A stretch of 58,973 nucleotides of DNA from Planifilum fulgidum (GTDB lineage: Bacteria > Bacillota > Bacilli > Thermoactinomycetales > DSM-44946): the NCBI RefSeq assembly GCF_900113175.1, contig NZ_FOOK01000021.1:1-58973 (forward strand), read 5' to 3'. Positions 15,966 through 23,933 of the stretch are shown in pieces (positions within the stretch are counted from its first letter, which is position 1; the number at the start of each line of letters is the position of its first letter). The position numbers were made by a program, and so were the translations under genes. The notes beneath the pieces are model-generated. The model saw only the letters and a program-made list of their open reading frames with translations, made no database searches and was not told where the DNA came from.

Positions 15966-17267
15966 ATGAGAACCGCTTTGACTGGAAAGAAACCGGTGGT
16001 CATGCTGGGACTGGTTACGGCGCTCTGCCTCCTGGGCGATTCCATGCTGTATATCGTGCTGCCCATCTACTGGCGGGAAGGGGGCATCGCCTCCCTCTGG
16101 GAAGTGGGGCTGATCCTGTCCGTCAACCGGTGGATCCGCCTGCCGATTCATCCGCTGGTCGGGCGGATGTATCGGAAAATCTCCCTTCGCGCGGGGATCC
16201 TTCTCGCCGTCGTCCTGGGCAGTCTGACGACCGTCGGATACGGCTTCGCCGACGGTCTGCCGGCCTGGCTGCTCCTCCGCTCGCTCTGGGGGGTGGCATG
16301 GTCGCTTTTGCGGATCGGTGGATACTATGCGATCATCCGCGCTGCAAGCGGGAAGAACCGGGGGGAAATGACGGGGACCTACAACGGTTTGTACCGTTTG
16401 GGAAGCCTCGTCGGGATGGCGGCGGGCGGCCTGTTGGGTCCCTGGATCGGCCTTCGGGACACGTCGCTGCTCTTTGGAGGCCTGTCCCTGGTCGGAATCT
16501 TCCTGCTCCTTTCTTTCCCTTCCGAAACGGTTTCCGGAAGGGAGGCCGAAGCAAAAAAAGAAAAACCGGCCCGCCATCCGCTCGGGTGGGGAAGGGCCTT
16601 TCCCGTACTGTTCAGCGTTTTTTGGGTGGCCCTGGTCTTTCAGGGGATTCTCCCCTCCACGCTGAGCGCCTTCATTCTCCGCTTCGGCGAAACGGTGACG
16701 CTTATGGGCTTCACCCTGGCCGCCACCGCCTGGTCCGGAATCCTTCAGGGCGCGCGATGGGGGTGGGAACCGTTCCTGGCGGGGCGAATCGGTCGCTGGT
16801 CGGACGGCACGTCGGGCAGGATCCCTTTGTTTGTGGCCTCGCTCATCCTTTCCGCCGCGGGGTTGTCGGCAATGTTGATCTCCTCGGCGTTTCCGCTGTG
16901 GACGGCGGCAACCCTTTTGGTTCTGCTGACGGGAACGTCCCTCACCACCCTCTCCGACGCCCTCGCCGCGGATGAAGCGGTCCGCACCCGCAACGATTCC
17001 CTGTTGCCCCTGACCGCTTTGGCCCAGGATCTGGGAGCGGCGGTCGGACCGGTCCTGGCCTATTTGCTGATGGAATCCGGGGCGGATCTCTGGCGGGTCT
17101 ACGCGACAGCGGCCGCGGGCTTCGCCGCCATGGCCTGGTTCTGGCACCGGAGTCCATCCTGCGGGCGGGCGGGGAAAAAGGAGAGGGCCGGCGGAGCGGA
17201 TTCCGCATGCTCCGCCGGTGTCGTCCGCGTCAACGAAATCACTCGGCGCGAGGAGAGAAAAAAGTGA
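15966..17267 (+). CDS. MFS transporter
   Basis: The 433-residue protein has about twelve hydrophobic segments arranged as two halves around a charged loop (about residues 185-205). The loop after TM2, RWIRLPIHPLVGRMYRK, is a variant MFS motif A. The substrate cannot be told. It overlaps the following phosphatase gene by 4 nt (GTGA), so the two are translationally coupled. Confidence 0.82.
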   Translation: MRTALTGKKPVVMLGLVTALCLLGDSMLYIVLPIYWREGGIASLWEVGLILSVNRWIRLPIHPLVGRMYRKISLRAGILLAVVLGSLTTVGYGFADGLPAWLLLRSLWGVAWSLLRIGGYYAIIRAASGKNRGEMTGTYNGLYRLGSLVGMAAGGLLGPWIGLRDTSLLFGGLSLVGIFLLLSFPSETVSGREAEAKKEKPARHPLGWGRAFPVLFSVFWVALVFQGILPSTLSAFILRFGETVTLMGFTLAATAWSGILQGARWGWEPFLAGRIGRWSDGTSGRIPLFVASLILSAAGLSAMLISSAFPLWTAATLLVLLTGTSLTTLSDALAADEAVRTRNDSLLPLTALAQDLGAAVGPVLAYLLMESGADLWRVYATAAAGFAAMAWFWHRSPSCGRAGKKERAGGADSACSAGVVRVNEITRREERKK

Positions 17268-18097
17268 AAGGAATCCGGACAATCGAAAGCTGCACCCGCA
17301 GGGGGACGGGCGATTGGAACGAAGACGGGCTGATCCTCCATCCACCCGCCCATCGATACGGAGTGGTGGACGGGGCGACCGGATTCGATCCCGTGCGCGA
17401 TCCCCTCGGACGGACTCCCGGCCGGATCGCCATGGAAACGGTGGTGAGCACTTCTCTTGGGGAGAAGGATTCCGCTTCCCTCCGCTTTCTCACCCTGGAA
17501 GCCAACCGGAGGCTCCGGACCCTCATGCAGTCGTACGGGGTGGATGTCTCCGATCCGTCCCGCCGCTGGAGCGCGGCCCACGCCGTGGTTCAAATCCGGG
17601 GGGATCATTTGGAATGGGTGCAAAGCGGCGACTGCAAGATCTATGCCGCAAGCCGCGACGGCGAGGTCCTGTCCCTTGCCGAGGACCGGGTCAAACCCCT
17701 GGACGATCTGGTCCTTTCCCGGTGGGTGGAAGAATTCGAAGGGAGCCGACCGGATGGAGTCCTCCCGGAACCGATCCGGGAAGATCTGCGGAAAAACCGC
17801 GCACGGGCAAACCGTCCGGGGGGCTATCCCGTGATCAACGGAGATCCCGCCCTGGAGAAGCATTTGCAGTCAGGAACCCTGTCCCTCAAAGGCCTCTCCT
17901 TCCTCCTGCTCGTCACGGACGGCATGGTTCCCCGGCACAGGGATGAAGCGGAGTGGGTCCGAAGGATCGGGCAAGAGGGGTTGGCGACGATGATGGATGA
18001 ACTCTTACGGGAAGAACGTCGGGACCCAACCTGCGCACGGATGCCCCGATTCAAGGTCTCCGACGACAAAGCGGGGATTCTGATCCGATTTGAATGA
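17264..18097 (+). CDS. PP2C-family serine/threonine phosphatase-like protein
   Basis: The 277-residue protein keeps the PP2C metal-site signatures: a DWNED block near the start, VVDGATGFDP, WVQSGDCKIYAA, LLLVTDGMV and a final SDDKAGILIRF. It should bind two Mn or Mg ions and dephosphorylate a protein Ser/Thr, but sequence cannot show the target. GTG 17264 with GAGGAGAG upstream is preferred over an upstream start inside the transporter gene. No kinase gene lies nearby. Confidence 0.78.
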   Translation: MKGIRTIESCTRRGTGDWNEDGLILHPPAHRYGVVDGATGFDPVRDPLGRTPGRIAMETVVSTSLGEKDSASLRFLTLEANRRLRTLMQSYGVDVSDPSRRWSAAHAVVQIRGDHLEWVQSGDCKIYAASRDGEVLSLAEDRVKPLDDLVLSRWVEEFEGSRPDGVLPEPIREDLRKNRARANRPGGYPVINGDPALEKHLQSGTLSLKGLSFLLLVTDGMVPRHRDEAEWVRRIGQEGLATMMDELLREERRDPTCARMPRFKVSDDKAGILIRFE

Positions 18098-18118
18098 AAA
18101 GGGGCGGGCGCCGTCATA

Positions 18119-18160
18119 CCGGGGGCGGAAAGGGACCTTCCTTTCTCCTCCGGCTTTTTT
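18119..18160 (+). terminator. Terminator of the MFS-phosphatase unit
   Basis: A GC-rich imperfect stem (from about 18119 to 18153) around a GACC loop is followed by CTTTTTTG, about 20 nt after the phosphatase stop. Confidence 0.65.
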
Positions 18161-18281
18161 GTTCTCTCTTTGGCCCGGTTGGGCGACGGCCTAATAGGAA
18201 TCAGAAATCGTGCCCTCGAGACATCACCGGGGTGAAGAGACGGCCATGTCTCATTTCCTTACCTGAAACGGGTTATACCTG

Positions 18282-18311
18282 TTGTAATAATAATGAAATT
18301 CAATTTATAAT
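18282..18311 (+). promoter_or_regulatory. Sigma-A promoter of the split nuclease pair
   Basis: TTGTAA (18282-18287), 18 nt, TATAAT (18306-18311), in a locally AT-rich stretch. The first gene starts about 24 nt beyond the -10 box with AAAGGAGTGG as ribosome site. Confidence 0.7.
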
Positions 18312-18334
18312 TATAAACGAAAGGAGTGGATAAA

Positions 18335-18592
18335 ATGCCAAAAAAGCGGATTTTCACCGCATCGGAGATTCAAAAGTTTTGCTACTGCCAGGAACAATTT
18401 CGCCTGGAAAAGCTGGAGGAACAAGGAAAGCTGCATTGGCCGCAAAAGCCGGACACGCACCGGTTGGAAGAGGGAATTGAATACCACAAGCATTTCCGGC
18501 AAAGGGAGGCGGCCGTGCCGAAGAGCCAGGTCTTGCTGATCGGTTTGGGGGTTGTCTTCGGTTTGATATGCCTTTGGCTGATCACCCGTTAG
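18335..18592 (+). CDS. Small membrane protein with Cas4/RecB-like N-terminal motif (first half of a split nuclease)
   Basis: The 85-residue protein opens with FTASEIQKFCYCQEQF, resembling the first conserved block of Cas4/AddB/RecB-type PD-(D/E)XK nucleases, including a Cys where the first iron-sulphur ligand is expected. EEGIEYHKHF follows, like the family's G-x-x-H active-site His motif. It then has a single C-terminal membrane segment (about 68-84). It lacks the rest of the nuclease, which is encoded by the next gene 11 nt downstream in another frame. ATG 18335 has AAAGGAG at good distance. The family link is inferred from motif order and needs profile searches. Confidence 0.65.
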   Translation: MPKKRIFTASEIQKFCYCQEQFRLEKLEEQGKLHWPQKPDTHRLEEGIEYHKHFRQREAAVPKSQVLLIGLGVVFGLICLWLITR

Positions 18593-18603
18593 GGGGGATG
18601 AGG

Positions 18604-19104
18604 ATGGAACTTTTTCTTGCGCTCTTATTGATCGCCGTCCTGATCGGGTATTGGGTCCAAAAGGGAAGAAAACGGAAACCGAAGGGAAAGCTGCTTTACT
18701 CCGACATGAACGGATGCGGCCGCGCCTGGGTGGACCCGGAATGGGGAATCAAGGGGAAGCCGGACGAGGTTTGGGAAAACGACGGCCGCTTGCATATCGT
18801 CGAGATCAAATCGGGGGCTCCAAAGAAAAACACCGCCTATCGCGGCCACATCATGCAATTGGCCGCCTATATGCGGCTTGCCAAAGTTCGATTCGGCAAA
18901 CCCGTCGAAGGCGGGGAAATCCGTTATTCCAACGGGAAAACCTTCCGCTACCATTGGGATGATCAAATGAAAAGGGAGCTCCTCGCCGTGTTGCAACAGA
19001 TGAGACACGTGGAAGAGACGGGAGAAACCTTCGTATCCGCGACGGCAAACCAATGCAGGCGCTGCCTTTACAACCCCGTTTGCGAAAAGAAACGGTACGC
19101 ATGA
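18604..19104 (+). CDS. Membrane-anchored Cas4-like PD-(D/E)XK nuclease (second half of a split nuclease)
   Basis: The 166-residue protein starts with one membrane segment (about 2-18) and a strongly basic stretch (positive-inside, so the rest is cytoplasmic). It continues with the nuclease core: GKPDEV (catalytic Asp), LHIVEIKSG (E-x-K), HIMQLAAYMRL (Q-x3-Y), and a C-terminal C-x2-C-x5-C cluster (CRRCLYNPVC) like the iron-sulphur ligands of Cas4 and AddB. The His motif and first Cys are missing here but present in the preceding gene. ATG 18604 lies 6 nt after AGGGGGG. No CRISPR or recombination gene is adjacent. Confidence 0.75.
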   Translation: MELFLALLLIAVLIGYWVQKGRKRKPKGKLLYSDMNGCGRAWVDPEWGIKGKPDEVWENDGRLHIVEIKSGAPKKNTAYRGHIMQLAAYMRLAKVRFGKPVEGGEIRYSNGKTFRYHWDDQMKRELLAVLQQMRHVEETGETFVSATANQCRRCLYNPVCEKKRYA

Positions 19105-19129
19105 AAAGGGCGACAAAGCGCCAGAAGCT

Positions 19130-19903
19130 TTAGCGGCAGCGCCGTTTCGGGCAGGTTTGGCACAGCTGCCCGTCCCCGACTTCACAATAGAGACAGCAGG
19201 TTTTGCGGATCCGCACCGGCTGGTCGCATCCGGGAAGGCAGCACTTCTCGCAGAAGAACCGCTTGAGCGGATTTTTTCGTTCTCCGAACAGCGAAGGATG
19301 GGCGCTCAGCAGGCAGTGAAAATCCTCGTTGATGCGACTTCTCTTCTCCTCCCCGGCTTTCCCCGGCATGTAGGTTTCGTACATCCAGTAGAAGTAGATC
19401 GACGCATTCTCCCAGAGAACGGTGGGCGACAGGCCGGAGACCCGGGAAACCGTCCGGATCACTTTCGCAAGATGATCCCGGAACACCGCCCCGACAATTT
19501 CCTCCCGCCAGGAGGCGCGGTCGCTCCCTTCGGGAGAGGAGACCTCCCGCTCCTTCAGGTGCAATCGGGCCCGCCAGGCGCCTTCCCCGGGAAAAGTGAC
19601 TTCCAACAGGCAGTTGTCCGCTCCGACCTTGAGTCCCTTATCCAACAGGGTCATGGCATACAAGGTCGGCATCAACAGGCAGTAACTGTATTGTTTGAGG
19701 AGCAGGGAAGCGGTGACGTACAGGGAAGGGAACCGCAGCCGGTCCGTCAAGTCGCGAAGCAAGTATGCCGCCTGATCCCCGTCCATCAAGGCGCGGGGGT
19801 CGATCCGGCCGGCGTCGGGTTGAAGCCGGACCGCCAGGTTGCAATCCTTTTCGAGGCGGATCACGTCCTCCTCACTGAGTGTCGACAGCACGAAGGTTTT
19901 CAT
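19130..19903 (-). CDS. FhuF-like ferric siderophore reductase, (2Fe-2S) protein
   Basis: The 257-residue protein has the FhuF-type C-terminus: VRIRKTCCLYCEVGDG followed by CQTCP, giving the Cys cluster that binds a 2Fe-2S centre. The N-terminal part is helical and matches siderophore-iron reductase proteins only loosely. It should reduce ferric siderophores in the cytoplasm to release iron. The gene overlaps the preceding ABC ATPase by 32 nt and closes the minus-strand siderophore operon. An additional CCLPGC motif precedes the canonical cluster. Confidence 0.72.
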   Translation of the reverse strand: MKTFVLSTLSEEDVIRLEKDCNLAVRLQPDAGRIDPRALMDGDQAAYLLRDLTDRLRFPSLYVTASLLLKQYSYCLLMPTLYAMTLLDKGLKVGADNCLLEVTFPGEGAWRARLHLKEREVSSPEGSDRASWREEIVGAVFRDHLAKVIRTVSRVSGLSPTVLWENASIYFYWMYETYMPGKAGEEKRSRINEDFHCLLSAHPSLFGERKNPLKRFFCEKCCLPGCDQPVRIRKTCCLYCEVGDGQLCQTCPKRRCR

Positions 19904-20696
19904 CTTCCGCTCGTCTCCCTTTTCCGCATGGAATGCACAACGGTTTTCCGTAAACGGGATCCTTCATGACCAGGCATTCGATGCCGAACACCCTTTTCAC
20001 CAGTTCCGGGGTGATGATCGACTCCGGTTTTCCGTGGGCATACACCGTCTTGTCGTGCACCACCACCATGTTGTCCGCATACCGGGCGGAAAGATTCAAA
20101 TCGTGAAGCACCATGATGATGGTCCTTCCTTCGCTTCGGTTCAGTTCGTACAGCAGATCCAGGATGTCGAGCTGGTGGGACAAATCCAGATAGGTGGTCG
20201 GTTCGTCCAGCAAGATCGTGTCGGTCTCCTGGGCCAGCACCATCGCGATCCACACCCGCTGCCGCTGTCCGCCGGAAAGGGAATCCACCGTGCGCTCCTC
20301 GAAACCTTCCAGATTGGTGATTTTCAGCGCCCTTTTCACGGCCCGCTCATCCTCTTCCGACCATTGCCGCATCCAGTTTTGATAGGGATACCGCCCCTGC
20401 TTCACCAGCTGCAGCACCGTAAGGCCCTCGGGGCACTCCGGCGACTGGGGCAGAATGGCCAATTTCCGGGCCACCGCCTTGGTGGACAGGGTGGTGATCG
20501 CCTTCCCGTCGAGGATGACGGAACCCTTCCGGGGCTTCAACAGCCGCGCCAGGGAGCGGAGCAGGGTGGATTTTCCGCTGCCGTTCGAGCCGATCAGAAC
20601 GCTGATCTTCCCCTTCGGGAAGCAGTGATCCAGATTTTCGATCACCGGCTGATCCCCGTAGGCCAATGTGAGGGATTTCGTTTCCAGCGCATTCAT
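19872..20696 (-). CDS. Siderophore ABC transporter ATP-binding protein (FecE/FhuC type)
   Basis: The 274-residue ABC ATPase has Walker A GSNGSGKST, Q-loop LPQSPECPEG, signature LSGGQRQRVW, Walker B ILLDEPTTYLDL and the switch His in LHDLNLS. These are typical of iron-siderophore and B12 importers. A 45-residue tail past the fold includes CLVMKDPVYGKPLCIPCGKG. ATG 20696 is preceded by AAGGGGTGTCGGGG; the upstream frame extension overlaps the permease stop. It powers the two FecCD permeases encoded upstream. Confidence 0.92.
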   Translation of the reverse strand: MNALETKSLTLAYGDQPVIENLDHCFPKGKISVLIGSNGSGKSTLLRSLARLLKPRKGSVILDGKAITTLSTKAVARKLAILPQSPECPEGLTVLQLVKQGRYPYQNWMRQWSEEDERAVKRALKITNLEGFEERTVDSLSGGQRQRVWIAMVLAQETDTILLDEPTTYLDLSHQLDILDLLYELNRSEGRTIIMVLHDLNLSARYADNMVVVHDKTVYAHGKPESIITPELVKRVFGIECLVMKDPVYGKPLCIPCGKGRRAEDENLRAVDTQ

Positions 20697-20709
20697 CCCC
20701 GACACCCCT

Positions 20710-21756
20710 TCAATTTCGACTCCGAATCAACAGATAGATGAAATAAGGTGCGCCGATCGCCGAAGTAAACACACCCGCGGGGACCTCCAGGGGAGAAAAC
20801 GCCGTCCGTCCGATCCAATCCGCTCCCATGACCAACAGGCCGCCGATCAGCGCGGACACCGGAATCAGCGCCCCGTAAGAGGGTCCGACCAGCCTTCTCC
20901 CGATGTGCGGCGCCATCAGTCCGACAAAGCCGATTCCTCCGGCAAAGGCCACCGCTCCCCCCGCGAGGGCCGTGCTGCAGGCCAATAGAAGCAGCCGCTC
21001 CCGCTGAACCCTGCTTCCCACGCCCCTCGCGATATCCTCGCCCAGCTCCTGGACGTTCAGCTTTCGCGCGCCGATCCAGACGAAGGCGACCAGCAACAGC
21101 ACCCAGGGAAGAAGGGTGGTGACGTGGTTCCAATTGGAACCGTTCACACTTCCGGTCGTCCAAATGTGAACCTGCGTGGCCAGATAGATCGGCCCGAAGA
21201 TGATCATGATGGTGGTCAAGGCTTGCATGGCGTGGGTCAATCCGATGCCGATCAACACGAGCCGCAGGGGGGTCACCCCTCCCTTCCAGGCCAGCGCGTA
21301 GACGACCGCCCCCACGAGAAAGGCGCCGAGGAAGGCCGCCAGGGGCAGCCATTGGACGCTGACGGTCAGGGCGTTCGCCCGGTCGCTGAAGGCGGTGTAA
21401 AAACTGACCACCGCAAAAGACGCTCCACCGGTGATCCCCATCAGGTCCGGCGACGCCAGCGGATTGCGGATGATCCCCTGCAGCACGGCGCCGGACACCG
21501 CCAGCGCCATCCCCGCCAGCACGGCCAGGAGAATGCGGGGAAGCCGGAAGGAGCGGATCACCAATTCATGCATCCCCTCCCCCGCTCCGAAGAGGGCTTT
21601 GACCACCTCCACCGGCGGGATGGCCATATCCCCGGTGCCGAGGCTGAGGACCGCCACGCCGGCGACCAGGACCAAAAGGATCCCCAAAAGGGCGACCGCT
21701 TTTTTGTCCATCAGCAGGGAGACCCGTCTCAGGCGAAAGGGAAGATAACGGCTCAT
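20710..21756 (-). CDS. Siderophore ABC transporter permease, FecCD family (second)
   Basis: The 348-residue protein has about nine to ten membrane segments. FecCD signatures are present: VSGAVLQGIIRNPLASPDLMGITGGA, then AGGIGFVGLMAPHIGRRLVGPSYG, the cytoplasmic coupling loop that docks the ATPase. It forms the heterodimeric channel with the preceding permease. Its start overlaps the upstream gene by 4 nt. Confidence 0.92.
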   Translation of the reverse strand: MSRYLPFRLRRVSLLMDKKAVALLGILLVLVAGVAVLSLGTGDMAIPPVEVVKALFGAGEGMHELVIRSFRLPRILLAVLAGMALAVSGAVLQGIIRNPLASPDLMGITGGASFAVVSFYTAFSDRANALTVSVQWLPLAAFLGAFLVGAVVYALAWKGGVTPLRLVLIGIGLTHAMQALTTIMIIFGPIYLATQVHIWTTGSVNGSNWNHVTTLLPWVLLLVAFVWIGARKLNVQELGEDIARGVGSRVQRERLLLLACSTALAGGAVAFAGGIGFVGLMAPHIGRRLVGPSYGALIPVSALIGGLLVMGADWIGRTAFSPLEVPAGVFTSAIGAPYFIYLLIRSRN

Positions 21757-22763
21757 AACCGACTCAACCCCCTTCGCGCGATGTACACGAAGAAGGGTGT
21801 CCCGATCAAAGCGGTCATGACCCCCACCGGAACTTCATTGGGCATGATGACGTACCGCGCGCCGATGTCGGCGAGGAGCAGCAGGAGCGCTCCGAGCAGG
21901 GCGCTGTAGGGAATCACCCAGCGCTGGTCCATCCCCACCAGCCCCCTCGCGATGTGGGGGATCACCACGCCGATAAAACCCACGGGCCCCGCGACGGCGA
22001 CGGACCCGCCCGCGAGCAGCGCGATGACGACACCGGCGAGAATTTTGACGATGACGGTCCGCTGCCCCAAACTGACGGCCACATCTTCCCCCATCAACAG
22101 CACATTCATCTGCCCGGCAAGCAGGAGCGCCCCCAGCCAGCCGGCGGCCAGATAGGGCAGGACCGCCAGGAGCACCTCCAGCTTTCGGCCCTCCACGGAT
22201 CCCGCCAGCCAGAACAGCACTTCCTCCAGGGCCTTTTCGTTCAAAGCCAGCATCCCCTGGGTCAAGGAGGCGAACAGGAGCCACAGCGACGCGCCCGCCA
22301 GCGTCAGCTTCACGGGCGTCAGGCCGCCCTGCCCCGCGGCACCCAGCAAGTAGACGATGAGCGTGGACAAGATCGCTCCGAAAAAGGCGAGCCAGGCAAA
22401 TTGATGAATGGATGAAACGGAGAAGAAGGTGGCCGACAAGACGATGAAGAAGCCGGCCCCCGCGTTGATGCCGAAAATGTCCGGCGAAGCCAGGGGATTT
22501 CTCGTCAGCCCCTGCAACAGGGCGCCGGCGACCGCCAGGCTCACGCCGACCGCCGCCCCGATCAACGCCCGCGGAATGCGGTTTTCCAGCACGATGATGT
22601 GCTCCTTGGAACCGTTGAAATCGGTCAGGGACTGAAGCGCCGTCTTCCATCCCACTTCAGTGTAGCCGTACACCACACTGCAGCATGCGAACAGGATGAC
22701 CAAGGCGCCTCCCAGCACAAGGCCCGCAATTTTTTGCCGCGTGGTCTTGATCCATGCGCTCAA
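21753..22763 (-). CDS. Siderophore ABC transporter permease, FecCD family (first)
   Basis: The 336-residue integral membrane protein carries VAGALLQGLTRNPLASPDIFGINAGA and GPVGFIGVVIPHIARGLVG, the FecCD landmarks. It is the first gene of the minus-strand operon permease-permease-ATPase-FhuF, starting about 60 nt from a perfect Fur box and divergent from the binding-protein gene. Fur control by iron is strongly indicated. Confidence 0.92.
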   Translation of the reverse strand: MSAWIKTTRQKIAGLVLGGALVILFACCSVVYGYTEVGWKTALQSLTDFNGSKEHIIVLENRIPRALIGAAVGVSLAVAGALLQGLTRNPLASPDIFGINAGAGFFIVLSATFFSVSSIHQFAWLAFFGAILSTLIVYLLGAAGQGGLTPVKLTLAGASLWLLFASLTQGMLALNEKALEEVLFWLAGSVEGRKLEVLLAVLPYLAAGWLGALLLAGQMNVLLMGEDVAVSLGQRTVIVKILAGVVIALLAGGSVAVAGPVGFIGVVIPHIARGLVGMDQRWVIPYSALLGALLLLLADIGARYVIMPNEVPVGVMTALIGTPFFVYIARRGLSRL

Positions 22764-22798
22764 CGGATTCGTACCTTTCTGTGAAAGATCTCACCACC

Positions 22799-22908
22799 AG
22801 TCTATACGGGTTTGTTACAACTGTCAATGATAATCATTATCATTTCCCCGTTGACAGGAATCATCCATGCGGTTTATTCTAGTCATCGTAAATGATATTC
22901 ATTTTCAA
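22799..22908. promoter_or_regulatory. Divergent Fur-controlled promoter region with two Fur boxes
   Basis: Box 1 (22826-22844) AATGATAATCATTATCATT is a perfect palindromic Fur site. Box 2 (22890-22908), AAATGATATTCATTTTCAA, is a good second site. Leftward promoter: TTGACA (22827-22822) and TAGACT (22804-22799) with 17 nt between. Rightward promoter: TTGACA (22851-22856) and TTATTC about 17 nt on. Box 1 covers the leftward -35 region and box 2 lies just downstream of the rightward -10, so iron-loaded Fur would shut both operons. Confidence 0.88.
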
Positions 22909-22929
22909 TTAAATTCAGGAGGGCTACAC

Positions 22930-23889
22930 ATGATATTCGGAAAATTTCGCTGGATGGCGGCATCCATCGCCCTGTTGCTGGCTTTGACCGCCTGCGGCAC
23001 CAATACGGACACCGGTCGGAGCGATGCGGAGGATGCCTCCTCTTCCCTCGTCGTCGAACACGCCATGGGAAAAACGGAGGTCCCTGAGGATCCCAAACGG
23101 GTGGTCATCCTCACCAACGAAGGGACGGAAGCCCTGCTCGCCTTGGGAATCAAACCGGTGGGCGCCGTGAAATCCTGGCTGGGCGACCCCTGGTATGATC
23201 ATATCGCCGATCAAATGAAAGGCGTGAAAGTGGTCGGAACGGAGAGCGACATCAATCTGGAAGCCATCGCCGCCCTGAAACCCGATTTGATCATCGGCAA
23301 CAAAATGCGCCAGGAAAAGTGGTACGACCACCTCAGCCAGATCGCCCCCACCGTCTTCTCCGAAACCCTCCGCGGCGACTGGAAGATCAACTTCGAGCTG
23401 TACGCCAAAGCGGTCAACCGGGAGGAAAAAGGAAAGGAACTGATGGCGTCCTTTGATCAGCGGGTCGAAGAGATCCGGAAAAAGCTGGGGGATCAGGTGA
23501 ACCAAGAGATCTCCGTCGTCCGCTTCATGCCCGGAAATGCGCGGATTTACTACAAGGATTCCTTCTCCGGGGTGATCCTGGAGCAAATCGGCTTCAAACG
23601 CCCGCCCTCCCACGACAAACAGGAATTTGCCGACGAGGTGACCAAGGAACGCATTCCCGACATGGAAGGAGACGTGCTGTTCTACTTCACCTATGAAACG
23701 GGGGACGGGGAAGCGGTCAAAACGGAAAAGGAATGGACCGGCGATCCCCTGTGGAAAAATCTGAAGGTCGTCAAGAGCGGAAACGCCCACAAGGTGAGCG
23801 ACGCGATCTGGAACACCGCCGGCGGCATTCTCGCGGCCAATTTGATGCTGGACGACATCGAGAAGTTTTTCCTGGAAGGAAAGAAATAA
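22930..23889 (+). CDS. Siderophore-binding lipoprotein of ABC transporter (FecB/FhuD family)
   Basis: The 319-residue exported lipoprotein has a signal peptide with lipobox LTAC (Cys at about 22), then the helical-backbone binding fold: PKRVVILTNEGTEALLALGIKPVG near the N-terminus and a LKPDLIIGNK motif in the middle. It captures ferric siderophore outside the membrane for the two divergent permeases. ATG 22930 has GGAGGGC upstream; the longer frame would read through the second Fur box. Confidence 0.92.
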   Translation: MIFGKFRWMAASIALLLALTACGTNTDTGRSDAEDASSSLVVEHAMGKTEVPEDPKRVVILTNEGTEALLALGIKPVGAVKSWLGDPWYDHIADQMKGVKVVGTESDINLEAIAALKPDLIIGNKMRQEKWYDHLSQIAPTVFSETLRGDWKINFELYAKAVNREEKGKELMASFDQRVEEIRKKLGDQVNQEISVVRFMPGNARIYYKDSFSGVILEQIGFKRPPSHDKQEFADEVTKERIPDMEGDVLFYFTYETGDGEAVKTEKEWTGDPLWKNLKVVKSGNAHKVSDAIWNTAGGILAANLMLDDIEKFFLEGKK

Positions 23890-23901
23890 GCGGCCAAAAA
23901 A

Positions 23902-23928
23902 GAGCGACCCGGATGAACCGGGTCGCTC
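23902..23928. terminator. Bidirectional terminator
   Basis: Stem GAGCGACCCGG / CCGGGTCGCTC with a short loop, flanked by AAAAAA on the left and TTTTT on the right, between convergent genes. Confidence 0.88.
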
Positions 23929-23933
23929 CTTTT

